64,000 nt of DNA from Betaproteobacteria bacterium (GCA_004293675.1 READ01000019.1:1-64000); one strand, 5' to 3'; positions 25,358 to 35,676 are shown, counted from the first letter of the stretch. Notes: generated from the letters alone by a model not told the origin. Program-made: numbers and translations.

Positions 25358-25765
25358 ATGAGCCAATCGACTGATATCTCTCGCTTTTTTCGAACCGTTG
25401 CGGCGGGGCTTGTCGTTACGTTGAGTTCGCAGGCATTCGCGGCAGAAGCCATTTTGGTCGTCAACCGCGTGGCCACGGATCAATACGCCGTAGTGAAAGC
25501 GCCGGGCACAACGCCCATTGGTAACGATGTGGTGATCAAAACCAAATACTGTCACGAGTATTCGCGAAACGAAGACGCGGTGCTAACAAGCGCGCAAGAC
25601 GGCGGCGAAAATGCGCTGCTGTTTGCGTCGGGCGCGCAATGCGAAGTGGTCGCCGTGACCAAAGCCAGTGATCGCAGCTTCAACATCATCGATTTTCTGA
25701 TTCAGATCGGCTTGATGGCGCTCACGGGAAAGAATCGCGCGATCCCAATGCCCAAGCGCAACTAG
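25358..25765 (+). CDS. Uncharacterised exported protein
   Basis: A 135-residue protein I do not recognise. Residues 1-29 look like a signal peptide (charged start, hydrophobic core AAGLVVTLSS, end SQAFAAEA). The mature part has two Cys, in KTKYCHEYS and GAQCEVVAV, which could form a disulfide, and a hydrophobic helix IDFLIQIGLMAL near the C-terminus, followed by a short basic tail. No ribosome-binding site is obvious before the ATG. It runs tail to tail with the deacetylase gene. Confidence 0.6.
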   Translation: MSQSTDISRFFRTVAAGLVVTLSSQAFAAEAILVVNRVATDQYAVVKAPGTTPIGNDVVIKTKYCHEYSRNEDAVLTSAQDGGENALLFASGAQCEVVAVTKASDRSFNIIDFLIQIGLMALTGKNRAIPMPKRN

Positions 25766-25771
25766 CGCAGA

Positions 25772-26803
25772 TCAGCGCGACGCAAACCCGCGCAACACGC
25801 CCACCACGTTCTCACCGATCTCAGCGACCGCGTAGCCGCCCTCGAGGACAAACAAGCTCGGCACATCGAGCTTGGCAATCGCTTTGCCGAGCGCTGGGTA
25901 ATCCGATGTTTTGAGCGAGAAATGACTGATCGGGTCGCCTTCAAAGGTGTCCACACCCAGCGAGACGACCAGCGCATCGGGGCGATACTGTGCGATCCGT
26001 GAAATCGCTGAATCAAGCGCGGCGAACCAAGCGCTGACCGACGTGCCTGCTGGCAGCGGCAAATTCACATTGAAACCCACACCGTCGCCCTCGCCCGCTT
26101 CATCAGCGTGACCGAGGAAAAACGGATATTCAGTGAGTGGATCGCCATGAATGCTGGCAAACAACACATCGCTTCGCGAATAGAAAATCTCCTGCGTGCC
26201 GTTGCCGTGGTGATAATCAACATCAAGAATCGCGACGCGTTTGCAACCATTGTCCAGCAAACGTTGCGCAGCGATTGCCGCGTTGTTGAGGAAGCAATAA
26301 CCACCGAAAAAGTCGCTACCGGCATGATGGCCGGGCGGCCGAGTCAGCACAAACGCTGACCGCTCGCCGTCGCGCAACATATCAGCACCGGTCAGCGCAC
26401 AATCCGCCCCCGCTCTGGCCGCGATCCAGCTTCCTGCGGTAAGCGGCGTGCCCGAATCAAACGAGAATAAGCCCATCCGGGCAGCAAAACTTTTCGGCAA
26501 AACATCGCTTCGCATGCCGCGCACCGACCACACCGAAGGAAACGCATCGCCCGCGCCGCCGAGTGAGCGGTATTCCGCAAAGGCGCCGCTCAAGAAATCG
26601 ACGTATCGCTGCGAATGCACGCGAGTTATCGCGGCGTCATCAAAAGACTGGGGGGCGAGCACCTCGCCAATCGCTGCCGCACGCACCGCCGAGAGCACCC
26701 AATCAGCACGCTCGAACTTTTCAAACGCGGCTACTTTTTCGCCGCGGAAAAATTCGTATTCGGCTTGATGTTCGCGGTGCGCGGCGTTGTAAATTGTTTT
26801 CAT
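25772..26803 (-). CDS. Histone deacetylase / acetylpolyamine amidohydrolase family protein
   Basis: A 343-residue zinc-dependent deacetylase-fold enzyme. PPGHHAGSDFFGGYCFLNNAA carries the catalytic His pair, DVDYHHGNGTQEIFY two zinc ligands (Asp and His), and SLGVDTFEGDP the third (Asp); LEGGYAV closes the active site. The N-terminal pattern with H-(N)-E and GEKVAAFEKFERADW resembles bacterial acetylpolyamine amidohydrolases. It probably removes acetyl groups from small amines or proteins. It stands alone between a repeat region and a convergent gene. Confidence 0.92.
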   Translation of the reverse strand: MKTIYNAAHREHQAEYEFFRGEKVAAFEKFERADWVLSAVRAAAIGEVLAPQSFDDAAITRVHSQRYVDFLSGAFAEYRSLGGAGDAFPSVWSVRGMRSDVLPKSFAARMGLFSFDSGTPLTAGSWIAARAGADCALTGADMLRDGERSAFVLTRPPGHHAGSDFFGGYCFLNNAAIAAQRLLDNGCKRVAILDVDYHHGNGTQEIFYSRSDVLFASIHGDPLTEYPFFLGHADEAGEGDGVGFNVNLPLPAGTSVSAWFAALDSAISRIAQYRPDALVVSLGVDTFEGDPISHFSLKTSDYPALGKAIAKLDVPSLFVLEGGYAVAEIGENVVGVLRGFASR

Positions 26804-26852
26804 GAGCGCAGTTTAATGCGGTCAAGACTCAATACGGTTCGTTTAAGCGATT

Positions 26853-26914
26853 TGTAGGCGCGGACTCGGCCGCGCTCTCCCCGCTGCACAGAGCGACGCC
26901 AAGTCGTCGCCTAC
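26853..26914. repeat. GTAGGCG...CGCCTAC inverted repeat
   Basis: In the 170-base gap between the deacetylase and oxoprolinase genes. TGTAGGCGCGGACTCGGCCGC at the left and CGACGCCAAGTCGTCGCCTAC at the right have the same design as the four units at 32707-32840. Outside them, CAATACGGTTC (26830-26840) and GAACCGTATTG form a second inverted pair, and GGTCAAGACT occurs on both sides. Confidence 0.8.
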
Positions 26915-26974
26915 CCGTAAAGTGAACCGTATTGGGTCAAGACTATAGTGCTCTACGTCGCACTGAAGCGGCGA

Positions 26975-29900
26975 TTAAGCCACGCCGAAGCCACCCCCAC
27001 CCGGCGTTTGAATCACAAACACATCGTCCTTGTTCATTTGCACCTCGCAAATGTGACCAAATTCTTCGCGTGAACCGTCGGCGCGTTCAACCCAGTTTCG
27101 AGCTGCAGCGCCGGGTTCGCCGGCTTCGCAGCCGTGCGGTCGATTCTTGCGATAGTTTGCAAGGATGCCAGCGGTCATCGGTTCAATGAACCGAATGCGT
27201 CGATCTGCGCCGTCGCCGCCATGCCATTTACCTTTACCGCCGGTGCCGTGTTTGATGGTGTGCGAATCGACGCGCACCGGATAGCGAAATTCGAGCACCT
27301 CTGGATCGGTCAAGCGCGAATTTGTCATGTGACATTGCACAACGCTTGTGCCGTCGAAACCTTCACCCGCGCCGCTGCCGCCGCTGATGGTTTCGTAGTA
27401 TTGATAGACATCGTTGCCGAAGGTGAAGTTCGTCATCGTGCCGTAAGCGCCGGCTAGCACGCCCAACGCGCCGTAGAGGCAGTTCGTTGCGGCTTGCGAG
27501 ACTTCGACGTTGCCCGCAACGACCGCCGCGGGATACTTCGGCGCGAGCATCGAGCCTTCGGGAATCACGATGTTGATGGGTTTCAAACACCCCGCGTTCA
27601 TCGGAATGTCGTCATCGACGAGCGTTCGGAACACGTAGAGCACGACGGCACGGCTCACCGGTTTGGGTGCGTTGAAATTGCTGGGTCGTTGCGCGGACGT
27701 ACCGGTGAAATCAACCGTTGCTTCTCGCTTTTCGCGATCAATGGTCACTTTCACATGGATGTGCGAACCGTCGTCGAGATCGACGCCGAACTCGCCATTA
27801 TGCAACTTGTGAATCACGCGACGCACCGACTCTTCGGCGTTGTCTTGTACGTGCTTCATGTAGGCAACGGTCACTTCGCGACCGAAGTGCGTGACCATTT
27901 TTCGCAGCTCCTCCGCGCCCTTGTTGCAACTCGCGACCTGCGCGCGAAGATCGGCGATGTTTTGTGTGACGTTGCGCACCGGCCATTTTCCGGAAAGCAA
28001 AATCTTCGTGAGTTCGTCTTCGAGAAACACGCCTTCACGCACCAGTTCCACGTTGTCGAGCAACACGCCTTCTTCTTCAATCGATTTTGAGAACGGCGGC
28101 ATGGAGCCCGGTGTGATGCCGCCGATGTCGGCGTGATGACCGCGTGCGGCGGTGTAGAACAACGGTTCGCGCTCGCCTTTCAAAAAGATCGGCATGACGA
28201 CGGTAACGTCAGGAATGTGCGTGCCACCGCCGTAGGGCGCGTTCACAACAAACGCATCACCCGGTTTCATCTGGCCACGGCGTGATTCGAGTACGACCTT
28301 CACGCTCTCGCCCATCGAACCCAAATGCACAGGCATGTGCGGCGCATTCGCGACGAGATTCGCATCCGGATCAAAGATCGCGCAAGAGAAATCAAGCCGC
28401 TCTTTGATATTCACGCTGTAGCTAGTGTTCGCAAGCGTGACGCCCATTTGCTCGGCGATTGCCATGAACAAGTTGTTGAAGACCTCGAGCATCACCGGAT
28501 CGGCCGTGGTGCCGATCGCGTGCGAGCGCGAGGCTTCTTTCACGCGCTCAAGCACGAGGTGATTGAGCGGCGTGACGGTTGCGCGCCACTCGGGTTCGAC
28601 GATGGTCGTTGCGATGGGTTCTTTGATGACGGCGGGGCCGTCGATCACGTCGCCGGGTTGCAAGGCTTCGCGGTAGTAGACGTTGGCGTTACATGTGCCA
28701 TTGGCGAAGAACGCGTCTACGGTTGCGTTCGGGGCGAGCGCAGTCGTGCGATGTGCGATTGCTTTTGGCGTTTCGTTAGACGACTGTGTGACGCCAATCG
28801 CCTCCGATGAGATTGCTTCGATGACTAACGCGCGGTTTGGCATTAGGAAGCCGTAGCGCTGTTTGTAGGTTTGTTCGAATGCGGTGACGAGCGCCGTGCT
28901 CCCTCCCCCCGGGGGGGAGGGCTGGGGAGAGGGTGTATGTGTTCTCTCGAACGTGGATTGAACGGCCGAGACCCTCTCCCGCCTGTCGGCACCCTCCCCA
29001 CCGGGGGGAGGGGTTGGAATGGGCAGCTCAATGGTGGTGTCTGTTCCATCATATTTGAGCGCGACCGTATTCACCACACGAATTTGTTCGTCTTTCACGC
29101 CTTGAGCAGTCACGTCAGACTTAGCAGCCGCCCCAAGCTGCGCAAATTGCGGTTGCAAATCACTGAGTAACGAATCACTCAATCGCTTCTCAACCGCTGC
29201 TTGTTTCATCGTGCGCACATCGGCCAGTCCCATGCCGTACGCCGAGAGCACCCCCGCGAACGGGTGAATGTAGACACGCTTCATGCCGAGCGAATCAGCG
29301 ACCATGCAGGCGTGTTGCCCGCCAGCACCGCCGAAGCAGGTCAACGTGTATTCCGTGACGTCGTAACCGCGCTGCACGGAGATGTGTTTGATGGCATTGG
29401 CCATGTTTTCGACGGCGATGCGCAGGAAGCCCGAAGCAATTTCATGCGAGGTTTTGCGAACGCCCGTGGATTTCTCCACTTCAATTTCAAGCGCGGCGAA
29501 TTTCGCTTTCACGGCCTCCACATCAAGCGTCTGATCACCGTTCACACCAAAAATTGCAGGAAACAATTCGGGTCTCAGCTTGCCGACCATGACGTTGCAA
29601 TCGGTGACGGTGAGTGGTCCACCGCGACGATACGCCGCAGGACCAGGATTCGCGCCTGCGCTCTCGGGACCAACGCGAAACTTCGATCCGTCGAACGTGC
29701 AAATCGAACCGCCGCCCGCTGCGACTGTGTGAATTTGCATGATGGGCGCTCGCAAGCGAACGCCTGCAACTTCGGTCACGAACGCGCGCTCATATTCGCC
29801 CGCGAAATGAGCGACGTCGGTCGACGTACCGCCCATATCAAAGCCAATCATCTTGTCGAATCCCGCGAGTTGCGTCACTGCCGCTGCGCCGACGATGCCG

Positions 29901-30703
29901 CCTGCAGGCCCCGAAAGAATCGCGTCTTTGCCTTGAAATTTATGCGCATCAGTGAGCCCGCCGCTCGATTGCATGAATTGCAAACGCACATCGCCCAACG
30001 CGCTTTGTACTTGATTCACATAGCGGCGCAAGATCGGCGAGAGGTACGCATCAACCACCGTCGTGTCACCGCGCGAAACAAACTTCATCAGCGGCGAGAC
30101 TTCGTGCGACACGCTGATTTGCGTGAATCCGACCGCTTTGGCAATTTGCTGCAAGACCTGCTCATGCTGCGTAAACCGGTAGCCATGCATCAAGCAAATG
30201 GCCACAGAGCGGTAGCCCTTAATAAATAAGGCTTCAAGGTCAATTTTTGCTTTTGTCGAGTCAATATCTGTTATGACCCGTCCGCTAGCGTCAATGCGCT
30301 CATCGGCCTCAATGACGTCTTCGTAGAGCAGCTTGGGCAGTTCGATCTTACGAACGAAAAGTTTCGGCCGATCTTGATACGCAATACGCAGCTGATCACG
30401 AAATCCTTTCGTCACCACGAGCAGCGTTCGCTCACCTTTTCGCTCAAGCAGTGCGTTCGTGGCAACCGTCGTTCCCATCTTCACCGCTTCGACGCGATCC
30501 GCTGGAATCGCCTCGCCCGCCTTCAAGCCAAGCAGTTCACGCACGCCTTGCACCGCTGCGTCTTGGTAGCGCTCTGGATTCTCGGAGAGCAGTTTGTGCG
30601 TAATCAATTCACCGCTTGGCTTCTTCGCCACGATGTCGGTGAACGTACCGCCACGATCAATCCAGAATTGCCATTGGGAGCTTGCGGATATTTCTTCAGA
30701 CAT
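26975..30703 (-). CDS. 5-Oxoprolinase / hydantoinase family protein, fused A and B subunits
   Basis: A 1242-residue cytoplasmic enzyme of the ATP-dependent 5-oxoprolinase (OplAH) type. The HyuA part (about 1-700) has [35 protein letters not shown] and [15 protein letters not shown], an actin-like ATPase core. The HyuB part (about 720-1240) has [45 protein letters not shown] and [20 protein letters not shown], all close to known oxoprolinases. Expected reaction: ATP-driven opening of 5-oxoproline to glutamate, though N-methylhydantoinases are relatives. Residues about 564-601 are an in-frame repeat insertion, rich in Pro and Gly. The ATG at 30703 is preferred over a TTG six codons earlier. It is the last gene of the TRAP/DUF1445 cluster. 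Confidence 0.9.
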   Translation of the reverse strand: MSEEISASSQWQFWIDRGGTFTDIVAKKPSGELITHKLLSENPERYQDAAVQGVRELLGLKAGEAIPADRVEAVKMGTTVATNALLERKGERTLLVVTKGFRDQLRIAYQDRPKLFVRKIELPKLLYEDVIEADERIDASGRVITDIDSTKAKIDLEALFIKGYRSVAICLMHGYRFTQHEQVLQQIAKAVGFTQISVSHEVSPLMKFVSRGDTTVVDAYLSPILRRYVNQVQSALGDVRLQFMQSSGGLTDAHKFQGKDAILSGPAGGIVGAAAVTQLAGFDKMIGFDMGGTSTDVAHFAGEYERAFVTEVAGVRLRAPIMQIHTVAAGGGSICTFDGSKFRVGPESAGANPGPAAYRRGGPLTVTDCNVMVGKLRPELFPAIFGVNGDQTLDVEAVKAKFAALEIEVEKSTGVRKTSHEIASGFLRIAVENMANAIKHISVQRGYDVTEYTLTCFGGAGGQHACMVADSLGMKRVYIHPFAGVLSAYGMGLADVRTMKQAAVEKRLSDSLLSDLQPQFAQLGAAAKSDVTAQGVKDEQIRVVNTVALKYDGTDTTIELPIPTPPPGGEGADRRERVSAVQSTFERTHTPSPQPSPPGGGSTALVTAFEQTYKQRYGFLMPNRALVIEAISSEAIGVTQSSNETPKAIAHRTTALAPNATVDAFFANGTCNANVYYREALQPGDVIDGPAVIKEPIATTIVEPEWRATVTPLNHLVLERVKEASRSHAIGTTADPVMLEVFNNLFMAIAEQMGVTLANTSYSVNIKERLDFSCAIFDPDANLVANAPHMPVHLGSMGESVKVVLESRRGQMKPGDAFVVNAPYGGGTHIPDVTVVMPIFLKGEREPLFYTAARGHHADIGGITPGSMPPFSKSIEEEGVLLDNVELVREGVFLEDELTKILLSGKWPVRNVTQNIADLRAQVASCNKGAEELRKMVTHFGREVTVAYMKHVQDNAEESVRRVIHKLHNGEFGVDLDDGSHIHVKVTIDREKREATVDFTGTSAQRPSNFNAPKPVSRAVVLYVFRTLVDDDIPMNAGCLKPINIVIPEGSMLAPKYPAAVVAGNVEVSQAATNCLYGALGVLAGAYGTMTNFTFGNDVYQYYETISGGSGAGEGFDGTSVVQCHMTNSRLTDPEVLEFRYPVRVDSHTIKHGTGGKGKWHGGDGADRRIRFIEPMTAGILANYRKNRPHGCEAGEPGAAARNWVERADGSREEFGHICEVQMNKDDVFVIQTPGGGGFGVA
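28900..29014. repeat. GC-rich palindromic repeat inside the oxoprolinase gene
   Basis: Within the coding sequence, CTCCCTCCCCCCGGGGGGGAGG at 28900-28920 and CACCCTCCCCACCGGGGGGAG at 28990-29010 are two palindromes of the CCCTCCCC/GGGGAGGG family, with GGGGAGAGGGTG and GACCCTCTCCC as inner inverted arms. Translated on the minus strand it gives Pro/Gly-rich peptide ([12 protein letters not shown]), typical of this repeat type read as protein. It keeps the frame and adds about 38 codons. Confidence 0.85.
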
Positions 30704-30813
30704 GGGGAATTCAATTTTCAAAAGAGTGTGAAGGCGCCACAGAGTCTCAATTCTCTCCGACCGAGTCGATGCGGCTTAACGAATTGGCGAAATGCTTTAG
30801 TTCTAGCAGGCTG

Positions 30814-32106
30814 TTACATGTTCTGCGGCAACCAAAGAACGATTTGTGGAAACGCGTAAACCAACAGCACCGCAAACATCATGAGCACGAAGCACGGCAA
30901 TGCGGTGCGTGCCAAGTAAGGCAATTGTTTTTTCGTGAGCCCTTGCAGCACGAAGAGATTGAAGCCCACCGGTGGTGTGATCTGCGCCATCTCAACGACC
31001 AGTACGATGTAGATACCGAACCAAATCAAATCGAAGCCCGCTTTTTCAACGGTAGGCAAGAGCACCGCCATCGTGAGTACAACCATTGAAATACCGTCCA
31101 GAAAACAGCCGAGCACGATGAAAAATCCCGTGAGCAAAATGATCAGGCCGAATGGCGATAGATTGAGCGATCCGATGAACTCGGCAAGATGCCTGGGCAA
31201 ACCGATAAACCCCATCGCGAGCGTCAAGAACGCAGCACCTGCGAGGATGAGGCCGATCATGCAGTAGACGCGACATGCAGCCACCAGCCCTTCTTTGAAG
31301 CCTTTCCATGTCAGTGTGCGCTCAACAGCCGAGAGAATCAACGAACCGCCAACCCCAAGCGCCGCAGCCTCGGTCGCAGTGGCGAGCCCCGAGTAAATCG
31401 AACCGAGGACCGCAACAATCAAGAGCACGACGGGAATCAGATTGCGACCTTCATAAATCTTTTGCATGAAGCTCATGCCCCGATCCGCCGCCGGAATCTG
31501 CGACGGATTGCGCAGCGCCCAGTAGACGATGTAGCCGGAAAACAAGACGCCCAAGAGAATGCCGGGGATAACGCCAGCGATAAAGAGCTTGGCTATGGAC
31601 ACATTCGCGGCAACGCCGTAAACGATCATGATGATCGATGGGGGAATGAGCAAACCCAACGTTCCCGAGCCCGCGAGCGTGCCAATGGCTATGTCGTCGG
31701 GATAGCCGCGTTTTTTGAGTTCGGGCAACGTGATTTTTCCAATCGTTGCGCAGGTCGCGGCGGATGAGCCTGAGACTGCGGCGAAGATTCCGCAGCCAAT
31801 CACATTCGTGTGCAGCAATCGACCCGGAATTCGATTGAGCCACGGCGCGAGCCCCGCGAAAAGCCCTTCGGCAAGTCTGCTTCGGAACAGGATTTCACCC
31901 ATCCACAAAAACAGTGGCAGCGCAGTCAAGGTCCAGCTTGATGTGGAGCCCCAAACAGTGAGCGCCATGGCATCACCCGCCGGACGCTGCGTGAAAACGT
32001 CCATCGCGAACACTGCGACACCGAGCAGCGCAAGACCGATCCACAAACTCGATCCGAGAATGATGAAGAGGAGCAGGATCAGGAAAAATGCGGTGAGAAG
32101 TTCCAT
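30814..32106 (-). CDS. TRAP transporter large permease DctM, system 1
   Basis: A 430-residue protein with about 12 membrane helices, the ion-coupled transport subunit of a tripartite ATP-independent periplasmic transporter. GRLLHTNVIGCGIFAAVSGSSAATCATIG and GTLGLLIPPSIIMIVYGVAA are DctM hallmarks, and AQITPPVGFNLFVLQ stands near the end. It starts three bases after the dctQ stop. The protein is strongly similar to the second DctM at 35708-37000, so the two systems arose by duplication. The 110-base gap to the oxoprolinase gene shows no terminator. Confidence 0.95.
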   Translation of the reverse strand: MELLTAFFLILLLFIILGSSLWIGLALLGVAVFAMDVFTQRPAGDAMALTVWGSTSSWTLTALPLFLWMGEILFRSRLAEGLFAGLAPWLNRIPGRLLHTNVIGCGIFAAVSGSSAATCATIGKITLPELKKRGYPDDIAIGTLAGSGTLGLLIPPSIIMIVYGVAANVSIAKLFIAGVIPGILLGVLFSGYIVYWALRNPSQIPAADRGMSFMQKIYEGRNLIPVVLLIVAVLGSIYSGLATATEAAALGVGGSLILSAVERTLTWKGFKEGLVAACRVYCMIGLILAGAAFLTLAMGFIGLPRHLAEFIGSLNLSPFGLIILLTGFFIVLGCFLDGISMVVLTMAVLLPTVEKAGFDLIWFGIYIVLVVEMAQITPPVGFNLFVLQGLTKKQLPYLARTALPCFVLMMFAVLLVYAFPQIVLWLPQNM

Positions 32107-32109
32107 GAC

Positions 32110-32622
32110 TTATTCCACCCTCGCGGCTTCGTCGCTGACGGCAAAAAACTGCTCGCCGCGAAAGTGATGCAACCACGCATCGACAAACGAAATCGTGAAT
32201 CCAATCGCACCGATCGCCATGAAGGTTTGTGGAATCCACAACGCCGTTGCGTCCGCACCTTGCGAGACATCATGCGTTGTCCACGAAATCCACACGAGGC
32301 GGCAAGAGAAATAAGCCACATAGCCGCTCAGAGCGACACCGAGAAATAGGCAAAAGTGCTCCAACCCCCGGCGCCATCGGGCGTTCAGCCGTTGAGCCAA
32401 GAGCGTCACTCTAATGTGATCGCCCTGCTTGAGCGTTGCGGGGAGAGCGAGGAATAAGGCTGCGGCGATTGAGTAGCCCGCGTATGCATCCAACCCTGGA
32501 ATGTTCCAAGCGGCTTCGCGCGCAACGACGCCGAGTGCAATCGTGGCGAACGCCATGACCATCGCGATGCATGCGCCGATCATGAGTGCTTGATACAGCT
32601 GCGTTGTCAGTCTCGTGAACAT
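32110..32622 (-). CDS. TRAP transporter small permease DctQ, system 1
   Basis: A 170-residue protein with four membrane helices. The segment GLDAYAGYSIAAALFLALPATLKQGDHIRVTLL is the DctQ signature (hydrophobic helix, then a basic loop with HIRVT). GAGGGA stands six bases before the ATG. It bridges DctM and the periplasmic receptor. Its partner receptor gene is upstream, separated by a 230-base gap full of repeats rather than the usual short spacer. Confidence 0.92.
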   Translation of the reverse strand: MFTRLTTQLYQALMIGACIAMVMAFATIALGVVAREAAWNIPGLDAYAGYSIAAALFLALPATLKQGDHIRVTLLAQRLNARWRRGLEHFCLFLGVALSGYVAYFSCRLVWISWTTHDVSQGADATALWIPQTFMAIGAIGFTISFVDAWLHHFRGEQFFAVSDEAARVE

Positions 32623-32705
32623 GAGTTTCCCTCTGCGGCTCTTTTGGCCGCATGCAAGCAGTGGTGGTTATGTGACGCTCGCCGACAATGCGAGCGTCCG
32701 TTCTT

Positions 32706-32840
32706 GTAGGCGACGACTTGGCGTCGCTTCGGGGTGTGCGCTAGGCGACGACTTGGCGTCGCTTGTTTGCGCACCGTCCGAGCGCGGCCAAGTCCGCGCC
32801 TACATTTCGATCACGCTGCGCGGCCAAGTCCGCGCCTACA
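32706..32840. repeat. Four short GTAGGCG-type repeats between dctP and dctQ
   Basis: Units at 32707-32729 and 32742-32764 (TAGGCGACGACTTGGCGTCGC) and, inverted, at 32780-32803 and 32818-32840 (GCGCGGCCAAGTCCGCGCCTAC). The first two and last two can pair over the whole region. It interrupts the dctP-dctQ part of the TRAP operon, and could reduce transcription of the permease genes relative to dctP. The same family occurs at 26853. Confidence 0.88.
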
Positions 32841-32852
32841 CGTCGCGTTGTT

Positions 32853-33824
32853 TTACTTCCGATACGCGCTGATAATGGCCTGACCCTCAGCACCTGTGGA
32901 CTTAAGCCACTCTTGCGTCATCGTCTCGCCAATCGCTTGCAACTCTTTCTTAAGCTCAGCCGATGGTGGTGACACCTTCATGCCTTTGGCGACGAGTTCC
33001 TTCAAGAATTCATCGTCTTTCTGTTGACTCGTTGCCCAGCCGCGCGCCTCCGCTTCGGCACCCGCTTTCACGACGGCGTCTTGTGTCGCTTTATCAAGCG
33101 CATCAGACGCCTTTTGATTCACCACGATCAGGTTCTTGGGCAACCACGCGTTGACGGTGTAGAGATTCTTCACATGCTCGAAGAGTTTGTTTTCAACGCC
33201 GCTCGCGCTAGAGGTTAAGAAGTTTTCAACCGTGCCCGTTGCCAACGCTTGTCCGAGTTCCGCGAGTTGAATCGTCGTCGGCTGCGCTTTGAGCAACACT
33301 GCAATGCGTGACGTTGCTGGGTTATACGCACGCATCTTGGTGCCCGCGAGGTCTTTCGCGCTCGTCACGGGCTTTAACGAGTAGAGACTCTGTCCAGGCC
33401 ATGGCGAACTAAAGAGCACTCTCATGCCCTGTTGCGCGAGAATTTTCTCGACTGTCGGCTTCGCGGCGGCATGCAACTTTCTTGCCTCGTCGTAACTGGT
33501 TGCCAGAAACGGAATCGAATCAACGCCGAAGATCGCGTTTTCATTTGCAGCGCCGCTGACAATAAACTCGCCCGCCTGCGTTTGTCCGGTCTGTACGGCG
33601 CGTTTGATCTCGTTGGCCTTAAAAAGCGAGCCATTGGCGTGCAGTTGAATCTTTAACTTTCCGCCGGTCGCTTTTTCAACGTCGTTGGCAAACTGCTGCA
33701 CGTTTTGCGTCTGGAAACTGCCTATGGCGTAGCCTGTGGGCATATCCCACTTCGTTTGGGCGAAGCTGATTGTTGTAGCAATCGCGGCGGCCAGCGCGGC
33801 AGTAGTCTTTAGTAAGCGTTTCAT
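32853..33824 (-). CDS. TRAP transporter substrate-binding protein DctP, system 1
   Basis: A 323-residue periplasmic receptor. Signal peptide at 1-22 (MKRLLKTTAALAAAIATTISFA). The mature protein starts TKWDMPTGYAIGSFQTQNVQQFANDV, followed by GKLKIQLHANGSLFKANEIKRAVQTGQTQAGEF. AGTKMRAYNPATSR carries the conserved Arg that binds the substrate carboxylate. The ATG at 33824 has GAGGAG upstream; the frame opens nine codons earlier. Its closest relative in view is the DctP at 37620-38588. Some Bordetella DctP receptors bind pyroglutamate, which would fit the neighbouring oxoprolinase; the ligand here is inferred only. Confidence 0.93.
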   Translation of the reverse strand: MKRLLKTTAALAAAIATTISFAQTKWDMPTGYAIGSFQTQNVQQFANDVEKATGGKLKIQLHANGSLFKANEIKRAVQTGQTQAGEFIVSGAANENAIFGVDSIPFLATSYDEARKLHAAAKPTVEKILAQQGMRVLFSSPWPGQSLYSLKPVTSAKDLAGTKMRAYNPATSRIAVLLKAQPTTIQLAELGQALATGTVENFLTSSASGVENKLFEHVKNLYTVNAWLPKNLIVVNQKASDALDKATQDAVVKAGAEAEARGWATSQQKDDEFLKELVAKGMKVSPPSAELKKELQAIGETMTQEWLKSTGAEGQAIISAYRK

Positions 33825-33840
33825 GGCGGACTCCTCGTGG

Positions 33841-34653
33841 TTAGTTGGCAAGTTGAGAATTTAGTAAGTCGGTGATAAGCATCGCGCCAGGTGCATGGGT
33901 AATGCAGAAATCGGGTTTGGCTTGCGCGATCGCGGCTTGTGGCGTGACACCGCACGCCCAGAAAACGGGTACTTCGTCGGCTTTCACCATGACTGCGTCG
34001 CCGTAGTCGGGCCGCTGCAAGTCCGCGATACCGATCGCGGATGGATCGCCCATGTGCACGGGTGCGCCGTGAACGCGGGGATAGCGCGCGGTGATCTCGA
34101 ACGCGCGAGCGGCATCGTCGGCTGAAAGGGGTCGCATCGAAACAACCATCGGCCCGTAAAACACGCCCGCTGGGTTCGTTGGTACATGGGTGCGATACAT
34201 CGCAACGTTTTTGCCCTCCGCTACATGACGCAGCGAAATGCCTTCTTTCGCGAGCGCCCACTCAAACGAGAATGAGCAACCGATCACGAAGGTCACCAAA
34301 TCATCGCGCCACAACGAACTAATGTCCTTGGGCTCAGCGGTAAGCTCGCCATTGCGCCAGACTCGGTAGCGTGGCACGTCAGTGCGAATATCAATGTCGG
34401 CGCCAAGCGATTCAAGCATCGGCTCTCCTAGAGCGCTCATGGCGAGTACCGGGCAGGGCTTCGGGTTGTTTTCACAAAAAGCCGCGAAGTCCTTCGCATA
34501 TTTTTGCGGCAGGATCACCACGTTACCCTGCACGAAATCGTCGGCAATACCGCTGGTGTGGGAATGAAACTCACCGCAGCGAATCCGCGAGCGCAGCTCA
34601 TGGATTCCCGCGCTAGCTTCTATCGATTTTGCGTCCAACATCGTGCTACTCAC
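33841..34653 (-). CDS. DUF1445 / D-glutamate cyclase family protein (putative hydro-lyase)
   Basis: A 270-residue protein of the DUF1445 family. The hallmarks are [18 protein letters not shown] and [15 protein letters not shown], plus [11 protein letters not shown] near the C-terminus. The mammalian member DGLUCY converts D-glutamate to 5-oxo-D-proline; bacterial members are mostly annotated putative hydro-lyases. The B. subtilis homologue ycsI lies beside the PxpABC 5-oxoprolinase genes, so the family recurs near oxoproline metabolism. I take GTG at 34653 with AGGGG ahead; ATG at 34641 is the alternative. It lies 16 bases upstream of dctP of system 1. Confidence 0.88.
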   Translation of the reverse strand: MSSTMLDAKSIEASAGIHELRSRIRCGEFHSHTSGIADDFVQGNVVILPQKYAKDFAAFCENNPKPCPVLAMSALGEPMLESLGADIDIRTDVPRYRVWRNGELTAEPKDISSLWRDDLVTFVIGCSFSFEWALAKEGISLRHVAEGKNVAMYRTHVPTNPAGVFYGPMVVSMRPLSADDAARAFEITARYPRVHGAPVHMGDPSAIGIADLQRPDYGDAVMVKADEVPVFWACGVTPQAAIAQAKPDFCITHAPGAMLITDLLNSQLAN

Positions 34654-34755
34654 GCCAGCCCCTCTATTGCGTCGTGACGTCACATCGACATCACGAACTC
34701 ATGGCTGCGAATTTTGCGGAGCGCTCGCAACGAATGCAAACGCAAAATTTTTCTG

Positions 34756-35676
34756 TTAAGTCATCGATTTTTTCGATGATGACTTTCGTGCCTCGTTGAG
34801 CCGTTCTGCGCAGCGGCGGGCTAAGTTAAGCGCCGCAGGAATATCAATCGAGGCAGGATCGGATCGGTAACTGGCAAAAATTGTGAGCGGCGGCAGCGTC
34901 AACGCAGTGGGCACAATTCGAACATTTCGACTGGCGGCGAGTCTGTCCGCTGCGGCGCGCGGCAGCGTGGCGATACCGAACTTAGCCTCGATGAGCTCAA
35001 TCATGGCCGAAATCGATGAGATGGCGTGAATACGCGCGCCGTCGATCTGAGCTTCGCGCAACAGATCGATCAGCGCAACGTAGGGCTGTGAACCACGTTG
35101 AAATGTCATGATCTCCATCGCTGCGGTTTGCGCCGCTGTGTAGGCGCGCTGCTTCACGCTGTCACGGTGCCCAATGAAGACCATGGGCATTGATGGCATG
35201 ACGGCGCTCCGCACGCCGCCGCTGGTAGCAGGCGCAGCGGCAAAGGCTAAATCAATCACGCCGCGATGAACATGATCCAGCAGCAGCGGTGTTGTTTCCA
35301 CCGTGAGCTCAATGGCGAGCCCCGCGTGTTGTTTTCTAAGTTCCGATAACCAATCGGTGAGCCACGAATGCATGACCGATTCAATAGCACCCACTCGTAG
35401 CACCAGCTCACCCGAGACGCTACCGCCGCTCAGTTCGGCTTTTGCGGTGCGTTGCAGTTCAAGCAGCTTCTCTGCGTGCGTCAGAAAGCGCGTGCCAGCA
35501 ATCGTCAGGCGAAACGACTTGTCGCGACGATCCAGAAGCAGCGTACCGAGCTCTTCCTCGAGCGCTGCAATCCGCGACGACATCGCCGATTGCGTGATGA
35601 ACAGTTTTTCGGCGGCACGTGACACCGAGCGCAGTGTGGCCACCCAGTAAAACGCTTCAACGAAACGCAGATTCAT
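34756..35676 (-). CDS. LysR-family transcriptional regulator
   Basis: A 306-residue regulator. The N-terminal helix-turn-helix is FYWVATLRSVSRAAEKLFITQSAMSSRIAALEEELGTLLLDR, and the effector-binding domain covers about 90-300 (LRVGAIESVMHSWL near its start). It lies inside the cluster, between TRAP system 2 and the DUF1445 gene, in the same direction; most LysR genes are divergent from their target. It probably controls the cluster in response to the imported acid. The 79-base gap to the DUF1445 gene is short but could hold a promoter. Confidence 0.93.
   Translation of the reverse strand: MNLRFVEAFYWVATLRSVSRAAEKLFITQSAMSSRIAALEEELGTLLLDRRDKSFRLTIAGTRFLTHAEKLLELQRTAKAELSGGSVSGELVLRVGAIESVMHSWLTDWLSELRKQHAGLAIELTVETTPLLLDHVHRGVIDLAFAAAPATSGGVRSAVMPSMPMVFIGHRDSVKQRAYTAAQTAAMEIMTFQRGSQPYVALIDLLREAQIDGARIHAISSISAMIELIEAKFGIATLPRAAADRLAASRNVRIVPTALTLPPLTIFASYRSDPASIDIPAALNLARRCAERLNEARKSSSKKSMT

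Noticed and set aside
29201-30229. Plus-strand 342-codon frame
   Set aside because: Antisense to the well-conserved oxoprolinase gene, with no recognisable domain.
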